From contig NZ_JACYXJ010000003.1 of NCBI RefSeq assembly GCF_014842925.1, forward strand, positions 496,001 through 560,000: a stretch of DNA of 64,000 nucleotides, in the 5' to 3' direction. The notes beneath the pieces were generated by a model that saw only the letters and a list, made by a program, of their open reading frames with translations, was not told where the DNA came from and made no database searches. Source of the stretch: Roseibium polysiphoniae. GTDB taxonomy: Bacteria > Pseudomonadota > Alphaproteobacteria > Rhizobiales > Stappiaceae. Position 1 is the stretch's first letter. Each line of letters starts with the position of its first letter. Shown here in pieces: positions 29,006-38,016 of the stretch. A program made the translations under genes and the position numbers.

Positions 29006-30268
29006 GTGAACAAGATTGTCGTGACGGGAATGGGCGTGGTGTCGCCTTTGGGCGTTGGCGTGGAGACGTTCTGGGAGCGTCTGAGCGTGGGGCAAAACGG
29101 AATTCGCGCGATCACCCAGTTCGATACGGAGCAGCTTGCCTGCAAGGTGGCGGGCGAAGTGCCGGACAAGAGCGAGGATCCGGCGGGTTTCGATCCGGAC
29201 CTTTATATCGAGCCGCGCGAGCAGAAGCGCATGGACCGCTTCATCCACTTTGCGATCGCGGCAGCCGCGGAAGCGCTGGCGCAGGCCGGTTGGGCGCCTG
29301 AGAGCGATCACGACAAGATCCGCTCGGGCACCATCATCGGCACGGGCGTTGGCGGTTTTCCGGCCATGACGGCGGCGGCGCGGCATGTGGCCGAGCGCGG
29401 TCCGCGCCGGGTGTCGCCGTTCCTGGTGCCGTCTTTCCTCGCCAATCTGGCAGGCGGGCAGGTCTCGATCCGCCACGGACTGCGCGGTCCTCTTGGCGCG
29501 CCGGTGACGGCCTGCGCTGCCAGCCTTCAGGCAATCGGCGATGCGGTGCGGATCCTGCGCAATGGCGAGGCGGATGTGATGGTCGCCGGTGGCACTGAAG
29601 CCTGTCTCGACCCTGTGTCGCTCGCAGGCTTTTCCGCCGCGCGCGCCATGTCCACCAAGTTCAACGACGATCCGGCGAGCGCGTCGCGGCCGTTCGACCA
29701 GGCGCGCGACGGTTTCGTGATGGGCGAGGGCGCAGGCATCCTTGTGCTGGAAACCGAGGCACATGCCAAGGCGCGCGGCGTGCGGATCCTGGCGGAGGTC
29801 TCCGGCTATGGCACGTCGGCGGATGCCTACCACGTGACCTCCTCTTCGCCGGACGGGGAGGGTGGGCTCAGGGCCATGAAATTGGCGCTGGCCATGGCCG
29901 GACTGACACCCGACGACATCGGTTACGTCAACGCTCATTCCACCTCGACGCCCGTGGGCGATGCAGCCGAAATCGCGGCGCTGACCACGCTGTTTGAGGG
30001 TCGCGGCAAGGATCTCGGTGTTTCGTCCAGCAAGTCCATGTTCGGGCATCTTCTGGGCGCGGCTGGCGCTGTCGAGGCGATCGCCTGCATCAAGGCGCTG
30101 GAGACAGGTCTGCTGCCGCCTTCGCGCAACCTGGAACAACCGGATGAAGCGATCGAGCGGTTTGACCTGATCCCCGGAAAGGCCATTCAACGGTCGGTGG
30201 ATCATATCCTGAGCAATGGCTTCGGTTTTGGCGGGGTCAATGCCAGTGCGGTCTTCTCCAGGGTCTAG
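29006..30268 (+). CDS. Beta-ketoacyl-ACP synthase II-like
   Basis: 420 aa, a FabF-type condensing enzyme that extends acyl-ACP with malonyl-ACP. The catalytic triad is present: Cys in TACAASLQ (about residue 172), His in NAHSTSTPVGD and His in FGHLLGAAGAVEA. The start is GTG at 29006 after AAGGAG. The housekeeping fabF of rhizobia normally sits with acpP, which is absent here. Together with control by a MarR-type palindrome this suggests an accessory synthase for a special fatty acid or a secondary product. Confidence 0.92.
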   Translation: MNKIVVTGMGVVSPLGVGVETFWERLSVGQNGIRAITQFDTEQLACKVAGEVPDKSEDPAGFDPDLYIEPREQKRMDRFIHFAIAAAAEALAQAGWAPESDHDKIRSGTIIGTGVGGFPAMTAAARHVAERGPRRVSPFLVPSFLANLAGGQVSIRHGLRGPLGAPVTACAASLQAIGDAVRILRNGEADVMVAGGTEACLDPVSLAGFSAARAMSTKFNDDPASASRPFDQARDGFVMGEGAGILVLETEAHAKARGVRILAEVSGYGTSADAYHVTSSSPDGEGGLRAMKLALAMAGLTPDDIGYVNAHSTSTPVGDAAEIAALTTLFEGRGKDLGVSSSKSMFGHLLGAAGAVEAIACIKALETGLLPPSRNLEQPDEAIERFDLIPGKAIQRSVDHILSNGFGFGGVNASAVFSRV

Positions 30269-30334
30269 AGCGCGAGGCGGATCCAGCCTTGGAAGAAGAT
30301 TCAGAGTGGTTTTGGCTTGCATGTGTCTCTTAAA

Positions 30335-30349
30335 TGGGATTAATTCCCA
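30335..30349. promoter_or_regulatory. TGGGA-N5-TCCCA inverted repeat
   Basis: Lies three bases before the ATG of the XRE-cupin gene and could be its autoregulatory operator. The arms are perfect over five bases, too short for certainty. Confidence 0.4.
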
Positions 30350-30352
30350 AAT

Positions 30353-30955
30353 ATGAGAAGTGAGCAAACAGAACCGAACACCCTCGACATGCGGCTTGCC
30401 GCGCGGCTGACCGGATTGCGGCAGCAGCGCGGCTGGTCACTGGACGAAATGGCAGAACAGTCCGGCGTCAGCCGGGCCAGCCTTTCGCGGATCGAGCGGG
30501 GCGAAACCAGCCCGACCGCCGCGGTTCTGGGCCGTCTGTGCAAGGCGTTTCAGCTGCCCATGGCGGTCCTCTTTGCCCAGGCCGAAGACCGGGGTGCGGA
30601 TTTTGTCGTCCATGATGACCAGACGCTCTGGACCGATCCGCAAACAGGCTTCCATCGGCGCAGCCTGTCGCCGGCACGTCCCGGATACCGGGGCGCAATG
30701 ATCTTCGGCGACCTTCCTGCCGGGGCAACGGTCTCTTATGCGGACACGCCGATTCCGGATCTGGAACATCATCTCTGGCTTCAAAGCGGCACCCTTGAGG
30801 TGACACTTGCCGGCAGTGCGGAAGGGGCAGATGGCAATGTGACCCATCGCCTGTCAGCCGGTGACTGCCTGCGTTTCAAGCTGAACAGTGCCAACAGTTA
30901 TCATGCGCCCGGGCCCGATCCTGCGCGCTATCTCCTTTGCGTGGTGACACCATGA
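30353..30955 (+). CDS. XRE-cupin transcriptional regulator
   Basis: 200 aa. An N-terminal Cro/CI-type helix-turn-helix (LTGLRQQRGWSLDEMAEQSGVSRASLSRIERG, residues ~18-49) is followed by a C-terminal cupin barrel (about 110-195, ending in SANSYHAPGPDPARYLLCV). This architecture, as in SutR/PuuR-like proteins, usually senses a small metabolite and often controls the neighbouring gene. The stop overlaps the start of the next gene in ATGA, so the acetyltransferase downstream is translationally coupled and is the likely target or partner. Confidence 0.9.
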   Translation: MRSEQTEPNTLDMRLAARLTGLRQQRGWSLDEMAEQSGVSRASLSRIERGETSPTAAVLGRLCKAFQLPMAVLFAQAEDRGADFVVHDDQTLWTDPQTGFHRRSLSPARPGYRGAMIFGDLPAGATVSYADTPIPDLEHHLWLQSGTLEVTLAGSAEGADGNVTHRLSAGDCLRFKLNSANSYHAPGPDPARYLLCVVTP

Positions 30956-31485
30956 CGTCTTTTGCTCCCGAAGCTCCCCTGGCGCTTTTGATGGCCCCGG
31001 AAGCCAAATCAGAATTGCCGGATCTTGGCGCGGTCCTGCACGCCTGCGTCGCCGATGGCGCCGGGGTCGGCTTTGTCCTGCCGTTCTCGCAAGAGGCGGC
31101 CGAAGCCTTCTGGGCCTCACGGCTCGTGGGCATCGAAAGCGGAGAGCGGTTCCTGCTGGTGGCGCGGCTGGAAGGCCGCATTGTCGGCACGGTGATGCTG
31201 GAGCTGGCGGCGCAAGACAATGGCCGCCACCGGGCGGAGGTCGCCAAGCTCCTGGTGCATCCGGATGCCCGCCGCAAGGGCCTGGCGAAACAGCTGCTCA
31301 CTGCTCTCGATGGCTTGGCGATCTCTCTGGATCGAACGCTTCTGGTTCTGGACACGGTCACCGGCGATGTCGCCGAAGGGCTTTACCCCAAATGCGGCTA
31401 CACCCGCGTCGGCACCATTCCCGCCTATGCATCCTCGCCCCACGGCGACCTCGATGCGACGACCGTGTTCTACAAGCAGCTTTAG
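30952..31485 (+). CDS. GNAT-family N-acetyltransferase
   Basis: 177 aa. The acetyl-CoA-binding segment is VAKLLVHPDARRKGLAKQLLTAL (about residue 97 on), with the expected R-x-x-G-x-A loop, and YPKCGYTRVGTIP near the C-terminus is the usual last motif. The first ~45 residues differ from the GNAT core. The substrate is unknown. The start ATG overlaps the regulator's stop (ATGA), so the pair behaves as one operon. Confidence 0.88.
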   Translation: MTSFAPEAPLALLMAPEAKSELPDLGAVLHACVADGAGVGFVLPFSQEAAEAFWASRLVGIESGERFLLVARLEGRIVGTVMLELAAQDNGRHRAEVAKLLVHPDARRKGLAKQLLTALDGLAISLDRTLLVLDTVTGDVAEGLYPKCGYTRVGTIPAYASSPHGDLDATTVFYKQL

Positions 31486-31533
31486 CAACAGGCTGTCGAT
31501 CCCGCCTGTCCTCCGCCACGCCCCACATACACC

Positions 31534-31648
31534 GCCGTCATCCCCGACTGGATCGGGAACCCATGCCGGAACGGCGCTCCTCGTGAGGCCTGCGCGTGAT
31601 GTGAGGAAACGGCATGGATCCTATGGTCGGGCCATGGGATGACGGCGG
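31534..31648 (+). repeat. ~115-bp palindromic repeat, family 2, copy 1
   Basis: Begins GCCGTCATCCCCGACTGGATCGG and ends CCATGGGATGACGGCGG; the ends are inverted repeats, and an inner pair (CCATGCCG/CGGCATGG) nests inside. Copies 2 and 3 at 31742 and 33787 have the same orientation. The gap 31486-31956 holds copies 1 and 2 and no gene. Confidence 0.8.
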
Positions 31649-31741
31649 AGGGCGTGGTGGCGTTGGGAGACTTTGGGCGAGGTGGCACTGATTCCTCCTC
31701 ACACTCCTTTTGATGATCCCGGACAGTTCTCCTCCACCTCA

Positions 31742-31885
31742 GCGTCATTGCCGGACTTGATTCGGCAATCCATGCCGTGACGGATCTCCTCGGGAGGCCT
31801 GTGAGTGGGGTGAGGGAGCGGTATGGATCCCATGGTCAAGCCATGGGATGACGACGGAGAGCGTGGCGGGGCAGAGATTTTCCAC
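31742..31885 (+). repeat. Palindromic repeat, family 2, copy 2
   Basis: The core ends at 31857. Similarity to copy 3 continues through GTGGCGGGGC to the GAGATTTT at about 31885. It sits 72 bp before the orphan gene at 31957. Confidence 0.8.
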
Positions 31886-31956
31886 CGGGACAAGCACCAC
31901 TTATCGTTGCAATTTCAAATCGCTCCGGCCAGTCTGCCTTCGGATCAAGGGGCGTT

Positions 31957-33666
31957 ATGGCGGACTTAAAATTCAATCGTGACGAACTTGAAGCGTGGCT
32001 AAAGACTCAGCCGCGTGAGGTGTCAGTTGTGATTGCAGCGCGGGCAGCGTTGAGGACCTTGCCGCTTTCGTCGCGGGGTTTGAAACAGGATGCGGGCGTG
32101 GATTTTGACCTCCTACTCCCTGTTTTTCGCGCTCTGGCTCTGCCCAGGGCCGCGAGCATCGGACCGACCCAGGGCAGACTGCTTTTGGGTTCAAAAGCCG
32201 CCTATGCGGCCTGCACCTATGCCGAAACGACAGTCGTTGCGTCAGCCGCCGCCGCCGCCGCCACCGTTGCTGCCGGCCAGACCGCATTGACGGCGGCCGC
32301 TGCCGCCGTCAATGCTACCCGCTTCGCCGCCACCGCCTTCGCCGCCACTGCCGCCGCCAACTCCGCAGACGCCAACGCCCTCCTTTCCGACCGAGAGCAT
32401 ATTGAAACCGGGAGAAGTGTCGCCTCCCTTGCTGCCAAGCCTCTTTGGCATAGCGAACCAATACCCGAAGAGCTTGGCATCTTGTGGAAACGTCTGCGGA
32501 CCCAATTGCTCGCTCGCAATGAAGGCTGGGACGTCTGGACCGATTGGTACGAGGCCCGGCTTCAAGGCAGCCCGGCCAATCCGGATCTGGAAGTGGCGCG
32601 GGTGACCCTGCCGGAAGACCTTTGGGAACAGGGACCGGTGGCTGTCAATGCGCGGATCAGGGAGCTGATTGAGGAGTATGAGCCGGCGATTACTGCGGCA
32701 AAGGCAGAGGATCTCGAGCAACGGCCTGCTCCTTATGGGTTCAGCTGGAGAAATGGGCGGATCGAAGCCGAGCCGATGCGCGAGGCGCCTCTTGATCTTT
32801 CAATCGCGGAAGACATTCTTGACGAGCTTCGCCAAAAAGGAGCGGCAGCACTCGCGGGACTGACAGGCAATCACGCTGATCCCCGGCTGATCGAAACGGT
32901 TTCCTCCTTTCTCGAATGCATTCAGGGCAAAGCCAGCGAGATTCGCGAAGGTCGGCTGTTGATGCGATTTCGGGTGCTTGAGGCTGATGCCGGCGCGTTC
33001 GTTGACCCGTCATCCGATCGAGAACGTGACATTCGCTCGATTGTTTCGGATTTCGCGGCAAGCGCAGAGGATCTGATCAGTCTCTATCCGGCCCTGCGAA
33101 CAATGGAAGCCAACCGGTTGGCGTTGCGTTTCAAGTCTGATGAAACCACCCAGAAAACGTTCCAGCAGACGGTCGAAGAACTGACCGAGATTGCCGAGGC
33201 ATCGACGCTCGTCGGTGCAAGCGCAATTGAGGCATTGAAAGAAGGCACAGTCGAGCAAGCGTCCCTGACTGAGATCATTGATGGCACTGGCGATGAGAGA
33301 TCGCGCGCAGAAGCCCTGGAAAAACGGGACATGATCTCTGGTCTGCAGGCGCTGGATGTTCGGAACTTTGTTTCGTCCGGGCTGAAAAAGTGCGGAGATG
33401 AACTCGGACCAGTCGTGAGTGAGAGTTGGAATGAGGCCAAGGGAGCTATTCCAAGAGGTGTTGGAAAAGGTGTCGAAGGCGCTGTTTCCGGATCGGTCAA
33501 AGTAGGTGTTGCAGCCCTTGTTGCCAGTTTCGCAGGGCCTGTCGCAGGTCTCGGTGTGCTAATTGCCAGCTTCGCTCCCCTGGGCAAACGCGCCGAAAAA
33601 GTCAAAGAGGCGGTCGAGGATCAAAAAGATGATCCCGCTGATGATGACGAGCTCGTTGATACCTAA
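31957..33666 (+). CDS. Orphan 569-aa protein with Ala-rich insert and C-terminal membrane-like hairpin
   Basis: Not recognised. Residues 1-70 are helical (NRDELEAWLKTQPREVSVVIAAR). Residues ~85-145 are an alanine/threonine-rich stretch of imperfect repeats. Residues ~165-215 contain WDVWTDWYEARLQG, a motif I associate with the N-terminal parts of otherwise unrelated alphaproteobacterial proteins. The middle is charged helix. Residues ~495-550 form a Gly-rich hydrophobic segment (VGVAALVASFAGPVAGLGV) that could be a membrane hairpin, and the tail is acidic (DDPADDDELVDT). No signal peptide. It is isolated between two copies of the family-2 repeat. A sensor joined to a membrane-acting segment is one speculative reading. 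Confidence 0.7.
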   Translation: MADLKFNRDELEAWLKTQPREVSVVIAARAALRTLPLSSRGLKQDAGVDFDLLLPVFRALALPRAASIGPTQGRLLLGSKAAYAACTYAETTVVASAAAAAATVAAGQTALTAAAAAVNATRFAATAFAATAAANSADANALLSDREHIETGRSVASLAAKPLWHSEPIPEELGILWKRLRTQLLARNEGWDVWTDWYEARLQGSPANPDLEVARVTLPEDLWEQGPVAVNARIRELIEEYEPAITAAKAEDLEQRPAPYGFSWRNGRIEAEPMREAPLDLSIAEDILDELRQKGAAALAGLTGNHADPRLIETVSSFLECIQGKASEIREGRLLMRFRVLEADAGAFVDPSSDRERDIRSIVSDFAASAEDLISLYPALRTMEANRLALRFKSDETTQKTFQQTVEELTEIAEASTLVGASAIEALKEGTVEQASLTEIIDGTGDERSRAEALEKRDMISGLQALDVRNFVSSGLKKCGDELGPVVSESWNEAKGAIPRGVGKGVEGAVSGSVKVGVAALVASFAGPVAGLGVLIASFAPLGKRAEKVKEAVEDQKDDPADDDELVDT

Positions 33667-33786
33667 GTGCTGATCATTCAGGACCATCGGGGGCCATATT
33701 ATTCCGCACCTGGCCATGCCGCCGAGCCTGCAAACGGACTGCAACGCAGCAGCTCGCCCTTTTTATCTTCATTCGCCATACCTTCT

Positions 33787-33930
33787 GCCGTCATCCCCGA
33801 CTGGATCGGGGATCCATGCCGTGACGGATCTCCTCGGAAGGCCTGCGCGTGAGGCGAGGGAACGGCATGGATCCCATGGTCAGGCCATGGGATGACGACG
33901 GAGAAAGTGGCGGGGCGCGGAGATTTTTAT
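33787..33930 (+). repeat. Palindromic repeat, family 2, copy 3
   Basis: Nearly the same as copy 2, including the flank GTGGCGGGGC and GAGATTTT. It begins 121 bp after the orphan's stop, so copies 2 and 3 bracket that gene in direct orientation. The rest of 33667-34057 shows only a promoter-sized AT-rich stretch before trmJ. Confidence 0.8.
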
Positions 33931-34057
33931 CGGTCAGTTAGCATTCGACCATTCCTCAAACACCTTTTGATCATGCTGGAGCTCTAATCATGTGGCAGGT
34001 GGGGGCTTTGGGGTCTGCCTCTTTCCAAAAATCGGTTGATCGGCTAAATCGCTGGCC

Positions 34058-34882
34058 ATGACTAGAAATGCAAATATTCGCGATGAAGCGCGCAGGGTGG
34101 ATGTGTGCCCGCCGGCTGTCATTTTGTGTGAGCCGCAGCTGGGCGAGAACATCGGCACCGCTGCGCGGGCGATGGCCAACTTCGGCCTGACGGATCTTCG
34201 GATCGTCAACCCGCGCGACGGCTGGCCGAGTGACAAGGCGCGGGCAGCGGCGAGCCGCGCCGATCACGTCATCGACAAGGTGCAGGTGTTCGACAGTGTC
34301 GAGGCCGCGATTGCGGATCTGAGCTTTGTCTATGCGACCACGGCGCGCTCGCGCGAAGTGCCCAAGCCCGTGCGCGGGCCGGATGAGGCGGCGGTGAAGC
34401 TGACGGAGCTTGGCGCCGGGGGGCTTGGCACCGGCTATCTCTTTGGCCGCGAGCGCTGGGGGCTGAACAATGACGAGGTGGCGCTGGCCGACGAGATCGT
34501 CACCCTGCCGGTGGACCCGGAATTTGCCTCGCTCAACATCGCCCAGGCGGTGCTGGTCTGCGCTTATGAGTGGCGCAAGACGGCGACGCAGGGCGCACTG
34601 CCGTTCCGCCTGAGCGAAGAGGAAAATCCGCCAGCTTCCAAGGAAGATGTGGTGCGTTTCTTCGAGCATATCGAAAGCGCGCTGGACCATGTCACCTTCT
34701 TCCGCCCGCCCGAACGGCGGCCGCATATGGTCCGGACCTTGCGCAACATTTTTCAAAAGGCGCAGATGACGGACCAGGAAGTGCGGGCCATGCGCGGCGT
34801 TGTGGCGGCGCTGGAAAAGCGGCGCACCCGGCCTCGGCCAGACGAGGGCCGCGATGAAGAATCCGCCGGGGACGACAGCTGA
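34058..34882 (+). CDS. trmJ: tRNA (cytidine/uridine-2'-O-)-methyltransferase TrmJ-like (SPOUT)
   Basis: 274 aa. Methylates the 2'-OH of tRNA position 32 with SAM. The SpoU/SPOUT knot motifs are clear: motif 1 [18 protein letters not shown], motif 2 [14 protein letters not shown] and motif 3 [16 protein letters not shown]. The C-terminal ~90-residue extension is typical of TrmJ and contributes to dimer and tRNA binding. The gene ends one base before the proposed start of murI, so the two are cotranscribed. Confidence 0.9.
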   Translation: MTRNANIRDEARRVDVCPPAVILCEPQLGENIGTAARAMANFGLTDLRIVNPRDGWPSDKARAAASRADHVIDKVQVFDSVEAAIADLSFVYATTARSREVPKPVRGPDEAAVKLTELGAGGLGTGYLFGRERWGLNNDEVALADEIVTLPVDPEFASLNIAQAVLVCAYEWRKTATQGALPFRLSEEENPPASKEDVVRFFEHIESALDHVTFFRPPERRPHMVRTLRNIFQKAQMTDQEVRAMRGVVAALEKRRTRPRPDEGRDEESAGDDS

Positions 34883-34883
34883 G

Positions 34884-35672
34884 ATGCGCGACCACCGCCC
34901 GATCCTGATCCTGGACTCCGGCGTGGGCGGCCTGACGGTGTTGCGCGAAGTCCGCTTCAAGCTGCCGTTCGAAAGACTGGTCTATGTTGTTGATGATGCG
35001 GGCTTTCCCTATGGCGCGTGGGGCGAGGAGCCGCTGACTGCGCGGTTGATCGGTCTGGTCGGCGCCTTGATCGAGGCTCATGATCCCAAGGCCATTTTGA
35101 TTGCCTGCAACACGGCGTTCACGCTGGCGGGCGAGGCGCTGAGAGACGCGTTCCCGGCACGGGTTTTCGTCGGCACGGTTCCGGCGATCAAACCGGCGGC
35201 ACGGCGCACGCGATCCGGTCTGATTTCCGTGCTGGCGACGCCAGGTACCGTGCGCAGGGCCTATACCCGCGACCTCATCGATACCCATGCGCGGGAGTGC
35301 CATGTGCGTCTGGTGGGCTCCGACCGGTTGGCGGCGATGTCCGAAGATCATCTGCGCGGTGAGGATGTTGGTGACGCGGCTCTGCTTGCGGAAATTCAGG
35401 ACTGTTTCCTGGAAGACGGTGCAAGGCGTACGGACATCGTGGTGCTCGCCTGCACGCATTATCCCTTTCTGGTCAATCGCTTTCGGGAGGTTTCGCCCTG
35501 GCCGGTCGACTGGATCGATCCGGCTGAAGCGATTGCCCGGCAATTGGCCCGGGTGGTGGCCGAAGTGGCCGATGCAAGGGACCGGGAGGCGCCGGACACA
35601 GCCATCTTCACGTCCGGCACATGCAATGCAGCCAGCCGGCAGCTGATGGCGGGCTTTGGTCTTCTGGTCTGA
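34884..35672 (+). CDS. murI: Glutamate racemase
   Basis: Interconverts L- and D-glutamate for peptidoglycan synthesis. The two catalytic cysteines are in IACNTAF (about residue 74) and LACTHYPFL (about residue 190); the N-terminal [13 protein letters not shown] holds the catalytic Asp-Ser, and DDAGFPYG is also conserved. About 262 aa from the ATG at 34884 ([10 protein letters not shown]). An in-frame ATG at 34854 with a GAGGG ahead of it would add ten residues and overlap trmJ by 29 bp; either is possible. Confidence 0.95.
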   Translation: MRDHRPILILDSGVGGLTVLREVRFKLPFERLVYVVDDAGFPYGAWGEEPLTARLIGLVGALIEAHDPKAILIACNTAFTLAGEALRDAFPARVFVGTVPAIKPAARRTRSGLISVLATPGTVRRAYTRDLIDTHARECHVRLVGSDRLAAMSEDHLRGEDVGDAALLAEIQDCFLEDGARRTDIVVLACTHYPFLVNRFREVSPWPVDWIDPAEAIARQLARVVAEVADARDREAPDTAIFTSGTCNAASRQLMAGFGLLV

Positions 35673-35722
35673 TTGGGAAATCCTGCGGCTGAGAGACCTG
35701 CCGGCCGGATGAGACTATGAGT

Positions 35723-37519
35723 TCAGGCCGCCAGGGTCTTGACGACAAAGCCATCGTCGGAGCGTTTGGCAGCGCGTTTGAGACTGGCAATTTCCGTGTT
35801 GATCCGGTCGACCGGCAGGCCCGTCTCTGGTTCCACGGTGATCATGGAAATCGAGCAATCCAGCAGTGCGAAGGTACGGGCCGCGCCGTAGCGGTCTGAG
35901 GCCTGAATATAGCCCTGCTTGCGGTGCTCTGGCGCATAGAAGCTTTCGACATCCGACTTGAACGCGCGCTTCAGGGTCAGCAGCCGTTCGGCGATCTCGT
36001 CCTGTTCGCCCATCATGAACCCGGCGAAGAAGTCATCGCCGCCGATGTGGCCGCAAAATGTGCCGATGCCGCAAATGTGGCGCTGCATCAGCTCGCTGAA
36101 CAAGGTGATCACCCGGTCCCCCTGGGGATAGCCGTAGGTGTCGTTGAAGGGTTTGAAATTGTCGAAGTCGAAATAGCAGAAATGGCGCGCCGTGGAGCGG
36201 GCGTGGGCGGCCTTGTCAATGTAACGTCGGATGGCGCCATTTCCCGGCAGGCCTGTCAGCGGGTTCTGATCCTGCGCCTCTTCCAGCCGCTTGTCCTGCA
36301 GGATCTTCAAGAGAGAGGTCGCCGACAGGAAGCCAGCATAGCGGAAATCCTCGGTAATGATGATGCCGTCCGAACTGAGCGAGGAGGCGAAGGTCACCAG
36401 CAGCGTGTCGATGTCCGAGTTGATGTCGGCGATCGGGCAGGAGCGGATGAAATTGTGCAGCGGCAGGTCCAGGGCGAGCTTGTGGCCTTCATCGGCGAAA
36501 CCGGCGGCGTAGAGATAGGCCTTCAGGTCGCGTTCGTGGATCAGGCCGCGTGGCTCGCTGTTGGTGTCGAGCACTGGCAGAAGGCTGAGGTTCTGGTCTG
36601 CAATGAAGAGATCCACGAGTTCGCTGATGGAGGCGCTTGAAGAGACCGAAGGCAGCGTCTGGATGCCTTCCTTGATCTTGCGCTCTTCCTCGGTCTTCTT
36701 GTTCTGCGCCAAATCAGTGCGGATATGATCGTAGAACAGCCTGGCATGGGATTTGTCGGTGAAGGGTCGGGCGACATAATAACCCTGAACAAGGTCGCAG
36801 CCCGCATCCCGGCAGGCCTTGAACTCGCCCTCGGTCTCCACACCGCCAGCGATGACGCGGGCGCCAAGGACATGGGCGAGATTTGCGACGGTGGTCACGA
36901 AGAGCTTCTGCCTCGGATCCTTGTCGATGTCCTTCAGGAAAAAATGGTCGATCTTAATGTATTGCGGTCCAAGATCATGGATCAGGCGCAGTTCGGAAAA
37001 CCCCTGGCCGAAGTGGTCGAGCGCCAGCATGAAACCGTCGCGTCGCAGGTTCTTCAAAATGTGATCCGAAAGACCTGATTGGTTGTCCTGATGGTTTTCG
37101 GACAGTTCGAGGCAAATCTGGCTGGGATCATGGCCGTTGGCCCTGACGATGGCTGTTAGGTCCATACGCGGATCGTCAGCGAGCCCCAGACCACGTCCAT
37201 CGACATTGAAAAAGAGCTTCGAGCCGCAAGCCTTCTGGAATTTCCGGTGGTACTCCAGCGCCATCATCAACAGCTGCGGCTCAAGGTCTGCCAGGTAATT
37301 GTGCTGCGCCGCGTGGTTAAGCATGTCCGCAGGGCTCGAAAAGCCCAATTGATCGACATTCCTAATTAATGCCTCGTGACCGTAGACCACGCCGGTGTCG
37401 AAGTCGACGATGGGCTGAAAGGCATACCGAACGGCGTCGAGAGTCCGCGCAACATATTCGCTATCGCCGGCGAGATAAAATTCACCGACCTCATCTATCT
37501 GCTGATGAGTTGTTTCCAT
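35723..37519 (-). CDS. EAL-CBS-GGDEF protein with degenerate EAL site
   Basis: 598 aa. An EAL domain is first (residues ~30-265), a pair of CBS-like modules follows (~290-410), then a GGDEF domain (~425-560). This order is that of the GcbA/FimX-independent EAL-CBS-GGDEF class, which usually responds to nucleotides through the CBS part. In the EAL domain EAL, FFNVD, LELSEN, IKID and GYYVARP remain, but the metal-binding pair DDFG reads DHFG and AEGVET reads AGGVET. The GGDEF signature reads GGDDF. Phosphodiesterase activity is therefore doubtful and a c-di-GMP sensor or degenerate enzyme is likely. No signal peptide or membrane segments; convergent with murI. Confidence 0.88.
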   Translation of the reverse strand: METTHQQIDEVGEFYLAGDSEYVARTLDAVRYAFQPIVDFDTGVVYGHEALIRNVDQLGFSSPADMLNHAAQHNYLADLEPQLLMMALEYHRKFQKACGSKLFFNVDGRGLGLADDPRMDLTAIVRANGHDPSQICLELSENHQDNQSGLSDHILKNLRRDGFMLALDHFGQGFSELRLIHDLGPQYIKIDHFFLKDIDKDPRQKLFVTTVANLAHVLGARVIAGGVETEGEFKACRDAGCDLVQGYYVARPFTDKSHARLFYDHIRTDLAQNKKTEEERKIKEGIQTLPSVSSSASISELVDLFIADQNLSLLPVLDTNSEPRGLIHERDLKAYLYAAGFADEGHKLALDLPLHNFIRSCPIADINSDIDTLLVTFASSLSSDGIIITEDFRYAGFLSATSLLKILQDKRLEEAQDQNPLTGLPGNGAIRRYIDKAAHARSTARHFCYFDFDNFKPFNDTYGYPQGDRVITLFSELMQRHICGIGTFCGHIGGDDFFAGFMMGEQDEIAERLLTLKRAFKSDVESFYAPEHRKQGYIQASDRYGAARTFALLDCSISMITVEPETGLPVDRINTEIASLKRAAKRSDDGFVVKTLAA

Positions 37520-38016
37520 TGACGATCTCCGGATCGAATCCAGGCGCGGGCAGTCTAAAAAGAAAGTGTTATGCGGTCCCAGAAATTACCTAGCGTGAAC
37601 TTACGAAGCCATAGTGAAAAATTACAATTAAATTTTCCCTAATAAATGCATTGATTCACGCATTAAGTCCTTTTGGTTGTATTTGCGATCTCTTTGAACA
37701 ATTCTAAAAACTGCAGAATTGCGCAAAAAAGTCTCATTCTTTCGAGATGAAGAATGGAGATGCAAGTTATAAGTGCTTTTTTGTAAGTTGCTCTTTTGTG
37801 TGTCTGCCGCTCATTCTCTGCTGGCAATTGACATTCGGGCCGGTGTTCGGTAGTACCGCGCGATCTGTAGAAGGAGACTTTTGCAGGTATCACGCACCCG
37901 TGGGTTTTCAGCCGGCGCCGTCTAGCTGAAACCCTGTCGATCCACCGGCTTGCCGGAAGATAAAGGAGGGCGCGTTTCCTTGAAGAAAAACAACGCGTTA
38001 TACAAAGGAAACCGCG
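37520..38016. other. 497-bp intergenic region before rpsD
   Basis: AT-rich DNA (for example ATTACAATTAAATTTTCCC) that should hold the promoters for the EAL-GGDEF gene on the minus strand and for rpsD on the plus strand. A few short open frames on both strands lack ribosome-binding sites and recognisable composition. I see no tRNA or clear structured RNA here. An S4-binding autoregulatory leader is possible in principle but no pseudoknot is evident by eye. Confidence 0.5.

Noticed and set aside
31534..33930. Repeated elements at 31534, 31742 and 33787 as a CRISPR array
   Set aside because: Units are ~115 bp palindromes with irregular spacing that includes a gene, not 25-40 bp repeats with uniform spacers.
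37663..37893. 76-aa minus-strand frame before rpsD
   Set aside because: No ribosome-binding site, AT-rich, no conserved look; probably chance.
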